From positions 98,226,221 through 98,290,220 of the forward strand of contig OZ024931.1 in the NCBI GenBank assembly GCA_964017235.1: a stretch of DNA of 64,000 bases, given 5' to 3'. The DNA comes from Sabellastarte sp. h YS-2021 (taxonomy: Eukaryota > Annelida > Polychaeta > Sabellida > Sabellidae). Below are positions 10,554-21,390 of the stretch, in pieces. A program made the translations under genes and the position numbers. A model generated the notes under the pieces. It ran no database searches. It had not been told where the DNA came from and saw nothing but the letters and a program-made list of their open reading frames with translations. Every line of letters starts with the position of its first letter. Within the stretch, counting starts at the first letter, position 1.

Positions 10554-10895
10554 GGGCCGGGATTCACAAAAGGTCTCAAGTCTTAGGTAATTTTTTTGCT
10601 TAGACCAGTCTTAAAGTTATGACTTTTGTTTTAGCTAAGATTTCTCTTAAATTGGGATTCACAAAAAGTGCTTAGCGAGATCTTAGCTGAGACCAAATTT
10701 GTGCAAAAAGTCTTAACTAATTTGAATTCAAACTAGAGGATCGCTCGCAAAAAAAAAAGATAATGTTTTTGCATAGCAAAAACAAAGCGTCCCGAAAAGG
10801 ATATAAAGGTGAGTGCTAAAGTATTAAGAAAATGCTTCGTTTCTAGCCTTATACTGTTGTGGCAACCAAAGTAAGCGCAGTCTGCTCTATCTAGC

Positions 10896-11230
10896 ACGGT
10901 TTTCAAGATATAAGCATTTTTGTGTTTTGCAAAAAATAAAAAAATTAAAAATGTCCGCTATATTTGGCGAGACAAAAATATTTTGAAAATTGGCATGGCT
11001 ACTCTGCAGAGATACCCAGCAGGTCTAAAATTTTGTTGAGTTCGCTCCATATAGCACGGTTCTCAAGATATAAGCATTTTTGTGTTTTGCAAAAACTTTG
11101 AAAATTCAAAATGGCCACCATTTTTGGGGAGACAAAAATTTTTGTCAAAACCACTGCCGCGGTATGTATCTCCCGCCGAGCATTAAAGCAAAAGAAATAG
11201 CTTTTCCGAGATATTCACAATTTTTCATTT
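10896..11230 (+). repeat. 169-bp repeat block, left part
   Basis: Two diverged units of the same repeat as at 13255-14515 (CACGGTTTTC, GATATAAGCATTTTTGTGTT, AAAATGGCC). They lie left of the 133-bp array. Confidence 0.75.
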
Positions 11231-11236
11231 TCGTGT

Positions 11237-13234
11237 GTGAAAGCTCTGCCAAAAGTAGGTGAATGAGTTATTTGAGAAAAATTGGCTATCTGCAATACTA
11301 TTAAGAGATAATTCACATTTACTCATTTTGAGGTGAATAATTAGCTATGGGTCTGAAACTTCAAGTGAAAGCTCTCCCAAAAGTAGGTGAATGAGTTATT
11401 TGAGAAAAATTGGGTATCTGCAATACTTTTAGAGATAATTCGCATTTACTCATTTTGAGTAGGTGAGTAATTAGCTATGGGTCTGAAACTTCACCAAGTG
11501 AAAGCTCTCCCAAAAGTAGGTGAATGAGTTATTTGAGAAAAATTGGCTATCTGCAATACTTTTAGAGATAATTCACATTTACTCATTTTCAGTAGGTGAG
11601 TAATTAGCTATGGGTCTGAAACTTCAACAAGTGAAAGCTCTCCCAAAAGTAGGTGAATGAGTTATTTGAGAAAAATTGGCTATCTGCAATACTTTTAGAG
11701 ATAATTCGCATTTACTCATTTTGAGTAGGTGAGTAATTAGCTATGGGTCTGAAACTTCACAGAGTGAAAGCTCTCCCAAAAGTAGGTGAATGAGTTATTT
11801 GAGAACAATTGGCTATCTGCAATACTTTTAGAGATAATTCGCATTTACTCATTTTGAGTAGGTGAGTAATTAGCTATGGGTCTGAAACTTCAAGTGAAAG
11901 CTCTCCCAAAAGTAGGTGAATGATTAATTTGAGAAAAATTGGCTATCTGCAATACTTTTAGAGATAATTCGCATTTACTCATTTTGAGTAGGTGAGTAAT
12001 TAGCTATGGGTCTGAAACTTCACCAAGTGAAAGCTCTCACAAAAGTAGGTGAATGAGTTATTTGAGAAAAATTGGCTATCTGCAATACTTTTAGAGATAA
12101 TTCGCATTTACTCATTTTGAGTAGGTGAGTAATTAGCTATGGGTCTGAAACTTCACAGAGTGAAAGCTCTCCCAAAAGTAGGTGAATGAGTTATTTGAGA
12201 AAAATTGGCTATCTGCAATACTTTTAGAGATAATTCGCATTTACTCATTTTGAGTAGGTGAGTAATTAGCTATGGGTCTGAAACTTCACCAAGTGAAAGC
12301 TCTCCCAAAAGTAGGTGAATGATTAATTTGAGAAAAATTGGCTATCTGCAATACTTTTAGAGATAATTCGCATTTACTCATTTTGAGTAGGTGAGTAATT
12401 AGCTATGGGTCTGAAACTTCACCAAGTGAAAGCTCTCCCAAAAGTAGGTGAATGATTAATTTGAGAAAAATTGGCTATCTGCAATACTTTTAGAGATAAT
12501 TCGCATTTACTCATTTTGAGTAGGTGAGTAATTAGCTATGGGTCTGAAACTTCACCAAGTGAAAGCTCTCACAAAAGTAGGTGAATGAGTTATTTGAGAA
12601 AAATTGGCTATCTGCAATACTTTTAGAGATAATTCGCATTTACTCATTTTGAGTAGGTGAGTAATTAGCTATGGGTCTGAAACTTCACCAAGTGAAAGCT
12701 CTCCCAAAAGTAGGTGAATGATTAATTTGACAAAAATTGGCTATCTGCAATACTTTTAGAGATAATTCGCATTTACTCATTTTGAGTAGGTGAGTAATTA
12801 GCTATGGGTCTGAAACTTCACAGAGTGAAAGCTCTCCCAAAAGTAGGTGAATGAGTTATTTGAGAAAAATTGGCTATCTGCAATACTTTTAGAGATAATT
12901 CGCATTTACTCATTTTCAGTAGGTGAGTAATTAGCTATGGGTCTGAAACTTCACCAAGTGAAAGCTCTGCCAAAAGTAGGTGAATGAGTTATTTGAGAAA
13001 AATTGGCTATCTGCAATACTTTTAGAGATAATTCGCATTTACTCATTTTGAGTAGGTGAGTAATTAGCTATGGGTCTGAAACTTCACAGAGTGAAAGCTC
13101 TCCCAAAAGTAGGTGAATGAGTTATTTGAGAAAAATTGGCTATCTGCAATATTTTTAGAGATAATTCGCATTTACTCATTTTGAGTAGGTGAGTAATTAG
13201 CTATGGGTCTGAAACTTCACAAAGTGAAAGCTCT
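11237..13234 (+). repeat. 133-bp homogeneous tandem array
   Basis: GTGAAAGCTCT recurs at 11237, 11365, 11498, 11631, 11764, 11894, 12027, 12160, 12293, 12426, 12559, 12692, 12825, 12958, 13091 and 13224. The spacing is 133 bp almost throughout (128 and 130 in the variant units). Units are nearly identical, with alternating variants (ATGAGTTATTT / ATGATTAATTT; CACCAAG / CACAGAG) that recur at intervals, pointing to recent multi-unit amplification. Confidence 0.93.
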
Positions 13235-13254
13235 TTGGGATAGCTGCTCTGCAT

Positions 13255-14515
13255 AGATACCCTGAAGATAAAAAATTTGGTGGAAATCGCTCTATGTAGC
13301 ATGGTTTTCCAAATATTAGCATTTTTGTGTTTTGCAATTTTTGCGCAAAAATTCGAAAATTCAAAATGGCCGCCATTTTTGGCAAGACAAAATTTTTTTG
13401 AAAATTGGCATAGCTACTCTGCAGAGATACCCTGTGGGTCAAAAATTTCGTCGAAATCGCTCTATCTAGCACGGTTTTCGAGATATAAGCATTTTTGTGT
13501 TTTGCAATTTTTGCGAAAAATTCGAAAATTCAAAATGGCCGCCATTTTTGGCGAGACAAAATTTTTTTCAAAATTGGGATAACTACTCTGCAGAGCTACC
13601 CTTTGGGTCAAAAATTTCGTCGAAATCGCTCTATCTAGCACGGTTTTCGAGATATAAGCATTTTTGTGTTTTGCAATTTTGCGAAAAATTCGAAAATTCA
13701 AAATGGCCGCCATTTTTGGCGAGACAAAATTTTTTTGAAAATTGGCATGGCTACTCTGCAGAGATACCCTGTGGGTCAAAAATTTCGTCGAAATCGCTCT
13801 ATCTAGCACGGTTTTCGAGATATAAGCATTTTTATGTTTTGCAATTTTTGCGAAAAATTCGAAAATTCAAAATGGCCGCCATTTTTGGCGAGACAAAATT
13901 TTTTTCAAAATTGGCATGGGTACTCTGCAGAGATACCCTGTGGGTCAAAAATTTCGTCGAAATCACTCTATCTAGCACGGTTTTCGAGATATAAGCATTT
14001 TTGTGTTTTGCAATTTTTGCGAAAAATTCGAAAATTCAAAATGGCCGCCATTTTTGGCGAGACAAAATTTTTTTCAAAATTGGGATAACTACTCTGCAGA
14101 GATACCCTTTGGGTCAAAAATTTCGTCGAAATCGCTCTATCTAGCAGGGTTTTCGAGATATAAGCATTTTTGTGTTTTGCAATTTTTGCGAAAATTTCGA
14201 AAATTCAAAATGGCCGCCATTTTTGGCGAGACCAAAATTTTTTGAAAATTGGGAAAAGTACTCCGCAGAGATATCCTGCGGGTCAAAAATTTTGTCGAAA
14301 TTGCTCTATCTAGCACGGTTTTTGAGATATAAGCATTTTTGTCTTTTGCAATTTTTGCGAAAATTTCGAAAATTCAAAATGGCCGCCATTTTGGGCGAGA
14401 CAAAAATTTTTTGAAAATTGGGAAAACTACTCCGCAGAGATACCCTGCGGGTCAAAAATTTCGCCGAAATCGCTCTATCTAGCACGGTTTTCGAGATATA
14501 AACATTTTTGTGTTT
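13255..14515 (+). repeat. 169-bp tandem array
   Basis: ATGGCCGCCATTTT recurs at 13366, 13535, 13703, 13872, 14041, 14210 and 14379 (period 169, once 168). Each unit also has TCGAAATCGCTCTATCTAGC, GATATAAGCATTTTTGTGTT and 'actctgcagagataccct'. Overlapping ORFs on both strands here are repeat translations only. Confidence 0.92.
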
Positions 14516-14840
14516 TCCTTATTTGGAAAATTCGTAATGATTAATTAATCATTAATTACTCGGCCATTTCTTGACCAATCAATGCCAAAATCTAATGATT
14601 TCCAGATTTTAATAGAATGAATGTATTTGCCAAGTTTCAGGTGAATTGATAAAATTCCTTTCAAGTTATCATCCGGACAAGCTTCCCCATCGAAAAAAGA
14701 CATTTTTGGTCATGTGACCTCTCTGATTGGTTGAAATGTCACTGCAGCATATTCAAAAAAATTCCCCAAGGCTACTGCCTAAACCTGCCAAATTTGAAAA
14801 GAATCCGCCTAACGGTTACAGAGTTATAAGGAAAACAAAA

Positions 14841-14896
14841 TGCGGAGCCGGCGGAGCCGGCGGAGCCGCCGGAGCCGGCGGAGCCGGCGGAGCCTG
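14841..14896 (+). repeat. GCGGAGCCG microsatellite at the 3' end of family B copy 2
   Basis: About six 9-bp steps of GCGGAGCCG-type sequence immediately precede the terminal hairpin. They are in the same place as the (GGC)n tract of copy 1, the CCCGCC tract of family A and the GCGGAC tract of family E. Confidence 0.85.
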
Positions 14897-15458
14897 AAGC
14901 TCTCCCATACACAAACAAGCGTCCCTTGCGGGACGCTTAATTAACAAATCTTAGTAAAACAAAAACATTTTTCATCAATAAATACACCCAACATGCTCTT
15001 TAAAATTATAAAACAGATTTGTTACTTTTTTTGTAAAATTATGTTAAAAATAGTAGTCTTTGTGTTAAAACACAAGCCATTTTTATGACAATATTTTTAC
15101 CACAAGAAGGTAACATGTTGAAATAGGTAATTAAATGATGTAAATTTCTATTACAATCCACAGATATTACTTTTATAGGAAGTATATATCCCCATAATAT
15201 AATTTTTGTTGGCATAACAAAGGGTAAAATGTAAATATACATGCAATGGAATATTTTAAAAATGACTTAAGTCTGCCCTGCAGTGGTCTTAAAGTTATGA
15301 CAAAATCTAAGACAACTTTTTGTCGAAGACCTTTTGTAAATCCCATTATGTCTAAGCAAAAAAAGTCTTAACTTTATGACAAAATTCTTGCACAGTTAGG
15401 ACTTTTCTCTTAAAATTATGACAATTTTTTGCTTAAGACCTTTTGTGAATCCCGGCCC

Positions 15459-16996
15459 AGGCTTTAAATAGAATTTTACAATAAAGACTATCAAAAGGCA
15501 TATACATGAATTCATATTTTGTTCTGTAAAATACATTAAAAGTAGGATCAAAAATCATCACGAATTCACCACAAAACCATAAAAACCCAACAGAAATTAA
15601 ATTTTATTTATTTTATGCTTCAAAATTATGTACAATTTGTTGAAATTAAGGAATAATTATTTTTCTTATATTTTAACCGGGTAATTATTGGACTATTCTT
15701 GTTCGCACATGGCCATTGTTTTTCCACATTCTCGATTGTAAACAAGGTTGCCGCACATGCGCACTCGGAACTCCAATAAGGCTTATAAGCCTATTCATGG
15801 TTTCGAGTGCGCATGCTCGAGTCGATTGTTTATGTTGCGCAAGGCACATAAACAAGTACCACACGGTTGAATAAAACAGACTAAAAATTGGGGTTAAAAT
15901 TCGTGAAATTGTCATTTCTTGCTTGATTTTGATAAATAATACATCATTTTAAAGCTTATAACACATAGAAAGCATCTACGATGGCAATACCTCAGCATTT
16001 TATCACAAACAACACAAAAATAAGTATAAAAGAATAACTACAAAAAATAAAATAACTTAAATATTTTATTATTTCTTCTTTGCATGGACTTTACTACCAT
16101 AAAAGAAATGGAAGCTCTGTTCAAATATGTTTCCAGTACTATATTATATATATGTAAGAAAATGAAGTATTTTGGAATATGGGCATTTGTTGAGACCCTC
16201 AAAATGCTGGGATTTGGGTGAAAATTGTTGTATATTGGTTTTATTATTTTACTTATTTTTACCATTTGAAGGGAAATTATTTTGGTTTCTGATATTTTTA
16301 AGGGAATCAGTGGAAAATTGGTGAAGAAATTCGAAAAGGTGTTGGCTACACAAGAAATTAGATGTTAAAAAACAAATTTTTGCCAAAGAAAGTGCATAAA
16401 TTAAACATGGATATCTAAATAAATATTGAAGCTACAAATATGGCTTTTTATACGATTTCTATGATGACATTCATGTTATTTTAAAAGAGGCTTTATTGTA
16501 GTTTATACTGCTTTTCATTCTAATAAAAAGTTTGGCTGTATGTTTGCTCATAAGATATTGGAGGAACTGTTAAGTACACCTGAGGTAAGGAAGTATTTGT
16601 AAACCCGAATTTGACTTTAAATAATTTTTTCTCAAGATTTTAATGCAATAATGACCACCACAAGTGTTGTTCAAATACCTTTCTAATGATATTATTATTA
16701 TTTTTTTGCATGTAAAGTATTTTTTTAAATATTTTTTAAAAGATGAACACCTGTTGAGATCTACAATGGTAATTCCTCCAATTTAGTTAAAATTATTGAT
16801 GTGGTTGTTTTATTGAAGCTAGCAGCATATAATATTTATACCAATTTAAAGGCATATTATTGCAGGGTGTATGGATTTTTATTTGAGGAAGTTTTGTTGT
16901 TTGTTAGCAAAGATATAATAAAATTGCTATATAGACAATAGGATGAGAAATGAACAATAATAGAAAAATATAAAGCACAGTGTAAATATATATATA
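15459..16996. other. AT-rich, no gene seen
   Basis: About 1.5 kb of AT-rich sequence. Two short minus-strand ORFs (15685-15915, 16038-16265) have no recognisable motif and low-complexity composition. I find no splice-flanked coding block. Confidence 0.4.
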
Positions 16997-18373
16997 TGTT
17001 ACAGTCAATCTGTGAAACCAGTCATTACGTGTAATGACTGAAAGTTTTAGTCATTTCGTGTAATGACTGAAATGACCAGTCATTACGTGTAATGACTAAA
17101 ATTTTCAGTCATTTCATGTAATGACTGAAATATATGGTTCATTTTTACACAGATTGACTGAATTAATTAAACTATTTTAATCAAATAAATAACTTTGGTG
17201 GAATTCTCACATGCTCCCTGAATTTATAGCCAGAATTTTCAAACCTAAACGCAGACTTGTGTAATAGACTCTATTGTCATTTTCAAAAATATTTTTAAAA
17301 TATTGAATAGTTACATGTATCTAATTACATTTTAAATGTTATTTACAATCTAAATTCATATTTGCAGTTTTAAAACTAAACTCATTGTCATAGAATGAAA
17401 ATATTTCTTTGTTGTCAATGAAATTTATGTCTTTTTTGAAGACTAATTCTCATTTATAAATCATAATTTATAATACATTTTGCCTTTTATGTTATTAATT
17501 AAAGACTGAGTTCTATTGTGGCAGGTTGTTAGGAAGCACAAACCATGAAGCTTTTGAAGTGAATCTAGTCCACTCTTGTCCTAATTGCAATGCAGCTCTT
17601 TCATCCTGTTTTGTTCTTTCAGGCCTTGTTACTGTTGTTTGACCTCTCCACACAAAGAGCCTGTTTATCAAAGATGGAGTTGACCTTTAATGTTCTAAAA
17701 TAACTGGGACAACTTAATCCATTCTTTTAATAGTTATTAAAGCCTGAGTAGGATAACTTAGAGCTCTAACTCACACCTGAGTACCATTGTAACTATAAAT
17801 AACCATCAAGATACTTGATTTACTCTATGTTCTTCAGTTGGACATTAATGTTACACAGAACTTTAGATTTTAGTAAGAGTCTATAGATCGGGTCCCCATT
17901 TGTTAGGAATGCTACCTATCCATTGGGTCCCCTGTCATATTTTACAAGGGAGTACATATATATGAAGGTCATTTTTATGACATGAATTAAAAGAAGTGGG
18001 GCTTAGTTAAAATAACTGCAGAAGAGTTTGATAATTTGATCATTTACCCATGTTATCAATCAGTAATCATGTCAGAATATGTTCAAATCTGAAGTGATAA
18101 TTTCATTACCCCCTTTAGTAATCACATGAGAATGCAATTTAAATTACTAAGTGAGACCAGACAATTTCATTTTTAGTAAAGCAAGTATTTAAAACTATTT
18201 ATCACAATTCAGCCATTACGCGTAATGACTGGACCTTATTTTCAGTCATTACGTGAAATGACTGAAAATTTTAGTCATTACGTGTAATGACTGGTCATTT
18301 CAGTCATTACGCGAAATGACTAAAACTTTCAGTCATTACGCGTAATGACTGGTTTCACAGATTGACTGTAACA
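16997..18373. mobile_element. TIR element in (TA)n with palindromic sub-repeats
   Basis: The ends are TGTTACAGTCAATCTGTG and its inverse, with arms of about 140 bp that are nearly identical. Each arm contains four or five copies of a palindromic unit of the AGTCATTACGCGTAATGACT type, separated by AAA/TTTT steps. An internal copy of the terminus (CACAGATTGACTG, about 17150) lets the left arm fold on itself. Both flanks are TATATA. TGT...ACA ends and a short A/T target are compatible with Ginger-type or related cut-and-paste elements, but no transposase is visible. Confidence 0.7.
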
Positions 18374-18773
18374 TATATATGTTGTGACAGAACTTCCAAT
18401 TCGACAGAATTTGAAATTCTGTTGACAGAACTTCCAATTTCTGTATTTCATTGGTTCTAATGGATTAGAAGTTCTGTTGACAGAATTTCAAATTCTGTCA
18501 ACAGAATTTCAAATCTTGTTGACCGAATTTCAAATCTTGTTGACAGAACTTCCAGTAATATTGAAAATTAATAACACCATTCATTTTCATCTTTATTCAG
18601 ATCATTTTGAGTGCACAATTAAGACTAAGTGAGATACATCAAATAACTCAAATTTGTTTAAGCACAGCAATAAAACATATAATGTATTAGAACTAATGTA
18701 GTAGTAAACTAATAATCACAAAAATATCACACATAATGTATCAGTACTACTTAATCACAAATAATAACACAGT

Positions 18774-19112
18774 TCATATTTTGTTTTGGCATGCCATGCT
18801 ATTGATATGACACTTGGTAGAACATTTAATGCCTCTCTTCTTACAACAACATCGATTTGTGATACAGCTCCCTTTGCACTGACATACATCATGGACCTTT
18901 TTACTGGCCTGCCAGTTGGTTGTTGCCCTGGATGCTTGTACAAGAGACACTTCCTCTAAATTGCTTGGGTCTGCAGAAGAAAGGCTTGGAAATGTTACAT
19001 TTTTCAACTGATAGAAAACTGTTTTCTGATCCATTGTGATACTTTGCTTACAATGAAGGCAATAAAGCCAGCTCAATGTTTTATACTTGTGAAGGGGTAT
19101 ACTGGATTGCAA
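18774..19112 (-). pseudogene. Cys-rich (CXC-like) C-terminal fragment of a transposon protein
   Basis: The last 35 residues read CQCKGSCITNRCCCKKRGIK then CSTKCHINSMACQNK. This dense C-x-C / C-x3-C pattern is, as I recall, found at the C-terminus of integrase-bearing transposon proteins annotated in invertebrates as KRAB-A domain-containing protein 2-like or SCAN domain-containing protein 3-like. The N-terminal 75 residues show no integrase motif. The fragment is about 110 aa against several hundred for such proteins. It probably is the tail of the element's lost transposase. Confidence 0.5.
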
Positions 19113-19142
19113 TTAACTCCAACTGGTTTTGTGGCTTAGTAC

Positions 19143-19545
19143 TTCAGAGAGAGCCAGAGTAGGTAATTAAGCTTTGTGGTTTAGTTCTTCAGAGAGAGCC
19201 AGAGTAGGTAATTAAGCTTTGTGGTTTAGTTCTTCAGAGAGAGCCAGAGTAGGTAATTAAGCTTTGTGGTTTAGTACTTCAGAGAGAGCCAGAGTAGGTA
19301 ATTAAGCTTTGTGGTTTAGTTCTTCAGAGAGAGCCAGAGTAGGTAATTAAGCTTTGTGGTTTAGTTCTTCAGAGAGAGCCAGAGTAGGTAATTAAGCTTT
19401 GTGGTTTAGTTCTTCAGAGAGAGCCAGAGTAGGTAATTAAGCTTTGTGGTTTAGTACTTCAGAGAGAGCCAGAGTAGGTAATTAAGCTTTGTGGTTTAGT
19501 ACTTCAGAGAGAGCCAGAGCAGGTGATTAACCTTTGTTACATAGT
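19143..19545 (+). repeat. 45-bp minisatellite, nine units
   Basis: TTCAGAGAGAGCCAGAG recurs every 45 bp exactly: 19143, 19188, 19233, 19278, 19323, 19368, 19413, 19458 and 19503. Units are almost identical; the main variation is TTAGTTC versus TTAGTAC. Confidence 0.95.
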
Positions 19546-19847
19546 ACCTATAAAAGCCACTGAGTCATTGTATACAATTCTTCCAAAATAAATTTGAATG
19601 TTAAACTCCAACAATAATATGTAGTTAAAAAAACAAATGAAAAGCAATAACTGAACTGAAATGATGAGGAATGGGATATTGCTCTGAGGGACGAAATTGG
19701 ATTTGAAGTTCTGACCAAAAATACTGACAGAATTTCAAATTCTGCCAACAGAATTTGAAATTCTGTCGACAGAACTTCAAATTGGAAGTTCTGTTGACAG
19801 AATTTGAAATTCTGTCGAATTGGAAGTTCTGTCACGACATATATATA

Positions 19848-20068
19848 GTGGTGGTGGACCAGTTCACGCCCGGGTACCAATTCACGCCCACCCCTAAATT
19901 TATCCAAAACAATCACAGTTAAACAATAAATTACAAATGTATATGATCAATTTGATGATTATCTACAATGTGGTAAACATCTTCTCTATGAAAAATCATA
20001 AATCTTCAAGAAAATTGAGGGTGGGCGTGAATTGGTACCCGGGCGTGAACTGGTCCATGCACCACCAC
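19848..20068. mobile_element. 221-bp TA-flanked MITE
   Basis: GTGGTGGTG...GACCAGTTCACGCCCGGGTA and CCAATTCACGCCCACCC are mirrored at the right end, giving a terminal inverted repeat of about 45 bp (the right arm has a 3-bp CAT insertion). TA flanks both ends (19846-19847, 20069-20070). This is compatible with a Tc1/mariner-type MITE and it lies directly in the TATATATA left by its neighbour. Confidence 0.75.
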
Positions 20069-20070
20069 TA

Positions 20071-20989
20071 TCTTGCGAATAGTGGATTGATTATAATGCA
20101 ATAAAATTAAGCACACACCTTGTTGAAATATACCTTTGCCATGATGCTGATGTGTATGTCTGGTTGAAATAGTTTCTATTATAAATTATTTATTTAGATG
20201 CTGATGCCTTTCCATCTTACAGGAATTTGGTTGAAGATTGATAAATATAAAACAAATATAAAAAATGTATATAAAAATATAATATTCACACCATTTCAAA
20301 GACATTTTATTACATTTTCTTGTGCTTTTTATTTCGTAAAAATCGATTAAGTATTTCCAGAGATACAGCCCTTTTATTATGAAGATGGGAACAAAAATTC
20401 GCCTATTTTCGCCCACCATGTGCATTTGTTTATGTGCTCTCCGACGTTTGTTTACACCGGAAGATCGGAACTACGAATGGTTTAGGCTTACACAAGACGG
20501 ACCACACGAGACAATACATTTGGACACGTCTGTGATGTCAACGTAGCTCATTTTCAATTTAAATTTCTTAAGCTGTTACTGCATCCTGCATATGAAATGA
20601 CATATGCAAATGACATGTCAAAATACTACCAGAGAGTTTCCTCTTCTTTTGAACACAGTGCGCCATTTTTCTTTTCCTCCATCTAAACATCGGAAGTTTG
20701 TTACTGGACAGTTCCATCATAGAAATTGTATAGTGATTCATGGGGCTTTTATGCTATTAAAATACATGCTGCCTGCAAACATTTTTTTACAAATAAAATG
20801 TCACTGTGAATTATATTCAATTACTGGATATTTGTAAATACTTGAATCCCATGGAACAGAAATTTTTTTATAATATATATTTCCAAGGCCAAAAATAAAG
20901 GACAAATAAAAAAGTCACTGGAATTTTCATGTCATATTCTAATGAACCAATTTGCAGGTGCTCTGTATCCCAGCAGACACAGACCTTTG
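20071..20989. other. No gene seen
   Basis: AT-rich, with short ORFs only (20186-20425 minus, 20604-20837 plus) that lack recognisable motifs. The 20400-20540 stretch is less AT-rich, but no exon structure is evident. Confidence 0.35.
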
Positions 20990-21390
20990 AAAACATGTTA
21001 ATTTAATGTTGAAAATCAATCCTAATGTTGATATATTCTTTTCAACATTATATCTAAGTTAGTTTTCAGACATGAAAAAGTAGTCATGTTTAAGACATGA
21101 AATATTGTTGATTTAGCTTTGAGAATTGATCTTGATATATTTTCAACACTAAATCTAAGTTAGATTTCTGACAAGAAAAAGTAGTCATATTTCACAAGAA
21201 TAATCAACTATAAATCTTGTTTAGGTTTTCAACATTAAAAAGTAGTTAGGTCTTACACAATAAGTCTTGGTGATGTTGTGTTCAAAAATGATCTTAAAAT
21301 TGATGTAATTTTTTCCAATAATAAATCCAAGTTTGTTTTCTTAATGGAAAAAGTATTCATATTTTTGGAACAAAACATGCTGAATATGGG
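20990..21390 (+). repeat. Degenerate tandem repeat (about 85-100 bp unit)
   Basis: Variants of TTTTCAACA...AATCTAAGTTAG, a short gap, then GAAAAAGTAGTCAT recur about four times (near 21040, 21135, 21225, 21310), strongly diverged. Confidence 0.55.

Larger units (their letters stand above)
10733..14945 (+). mobile_element. HINE-type family B element, copy 2 (giant array)
   Basis: The 5' end is AAACTAGAG, a hairpin GTTTTTGCATAGCAAAAAC, then AAAGCGTCCC. The 3' end is a 9-bp GC microsatellite (14841-14896) and the hairpin AAGCGTCCCTTGCGGGACGC... at 14917-14938 plus AATTAA. The ends match copy 1 (6257-8358), but the internal tandem repeats are entirely different (169- and 133-bp units). Ends and cargo repeats are therefore exchangeable. 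Confidence 0.7.
10554..15458. mobile_element. Large TIR element split by a HINE-type element
   Basis: GGGCCGGGATTCACAAAAGG (10554) and its inverse (ending 15458) define arms of about 180-220 bp. Each arm contains a second internal copy of GGGATT(C/T)ACAAAA and several TCTTA(A/G)-type steps, so the arms are built of sub-repeats. The family B copy 2 element lies between the arms. Removing it leaves a roughly 0.7-kb non-coding MITE. No convincing target duplication is visible, so the superfamily is left open. Confidence 0.65.
18380..19839. mobile_element. Second TIR element in the same (TA)n, with ORF remnant
   Basis: The ends are TGTTGTGACAGAACTTCC and its inverse (GTCGTGACAG variant), extending for about 60 bp through AATTCGACAGAATTT and then looser GACAGAA/TTCTGT sub-repeats. 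Six bases (TATATA) separate it from the element to its left, and TATATATA follows it. It contains a minus-strand Cys-rich coding fragment and a 45-bp minisatellite. Confidence 0.7.

Noticed and set aside
11237-13234. CRISPR-like regular array
   Set aside because: Units are identical along their whole 133 bp with no variable spacers; eukaryotic context. It is a tandem repeat.
13197-14414. Many overlapping ORFs on both strands
   Set aside because: All are translations of the 169-bp repeat; the same peptide recurs in every unit.
19143-19545. CRISPR-like or protein-coding 45-bp repeat
   Set aside because: No spacers, and no long ORF spans the array; a plain minisatellite.
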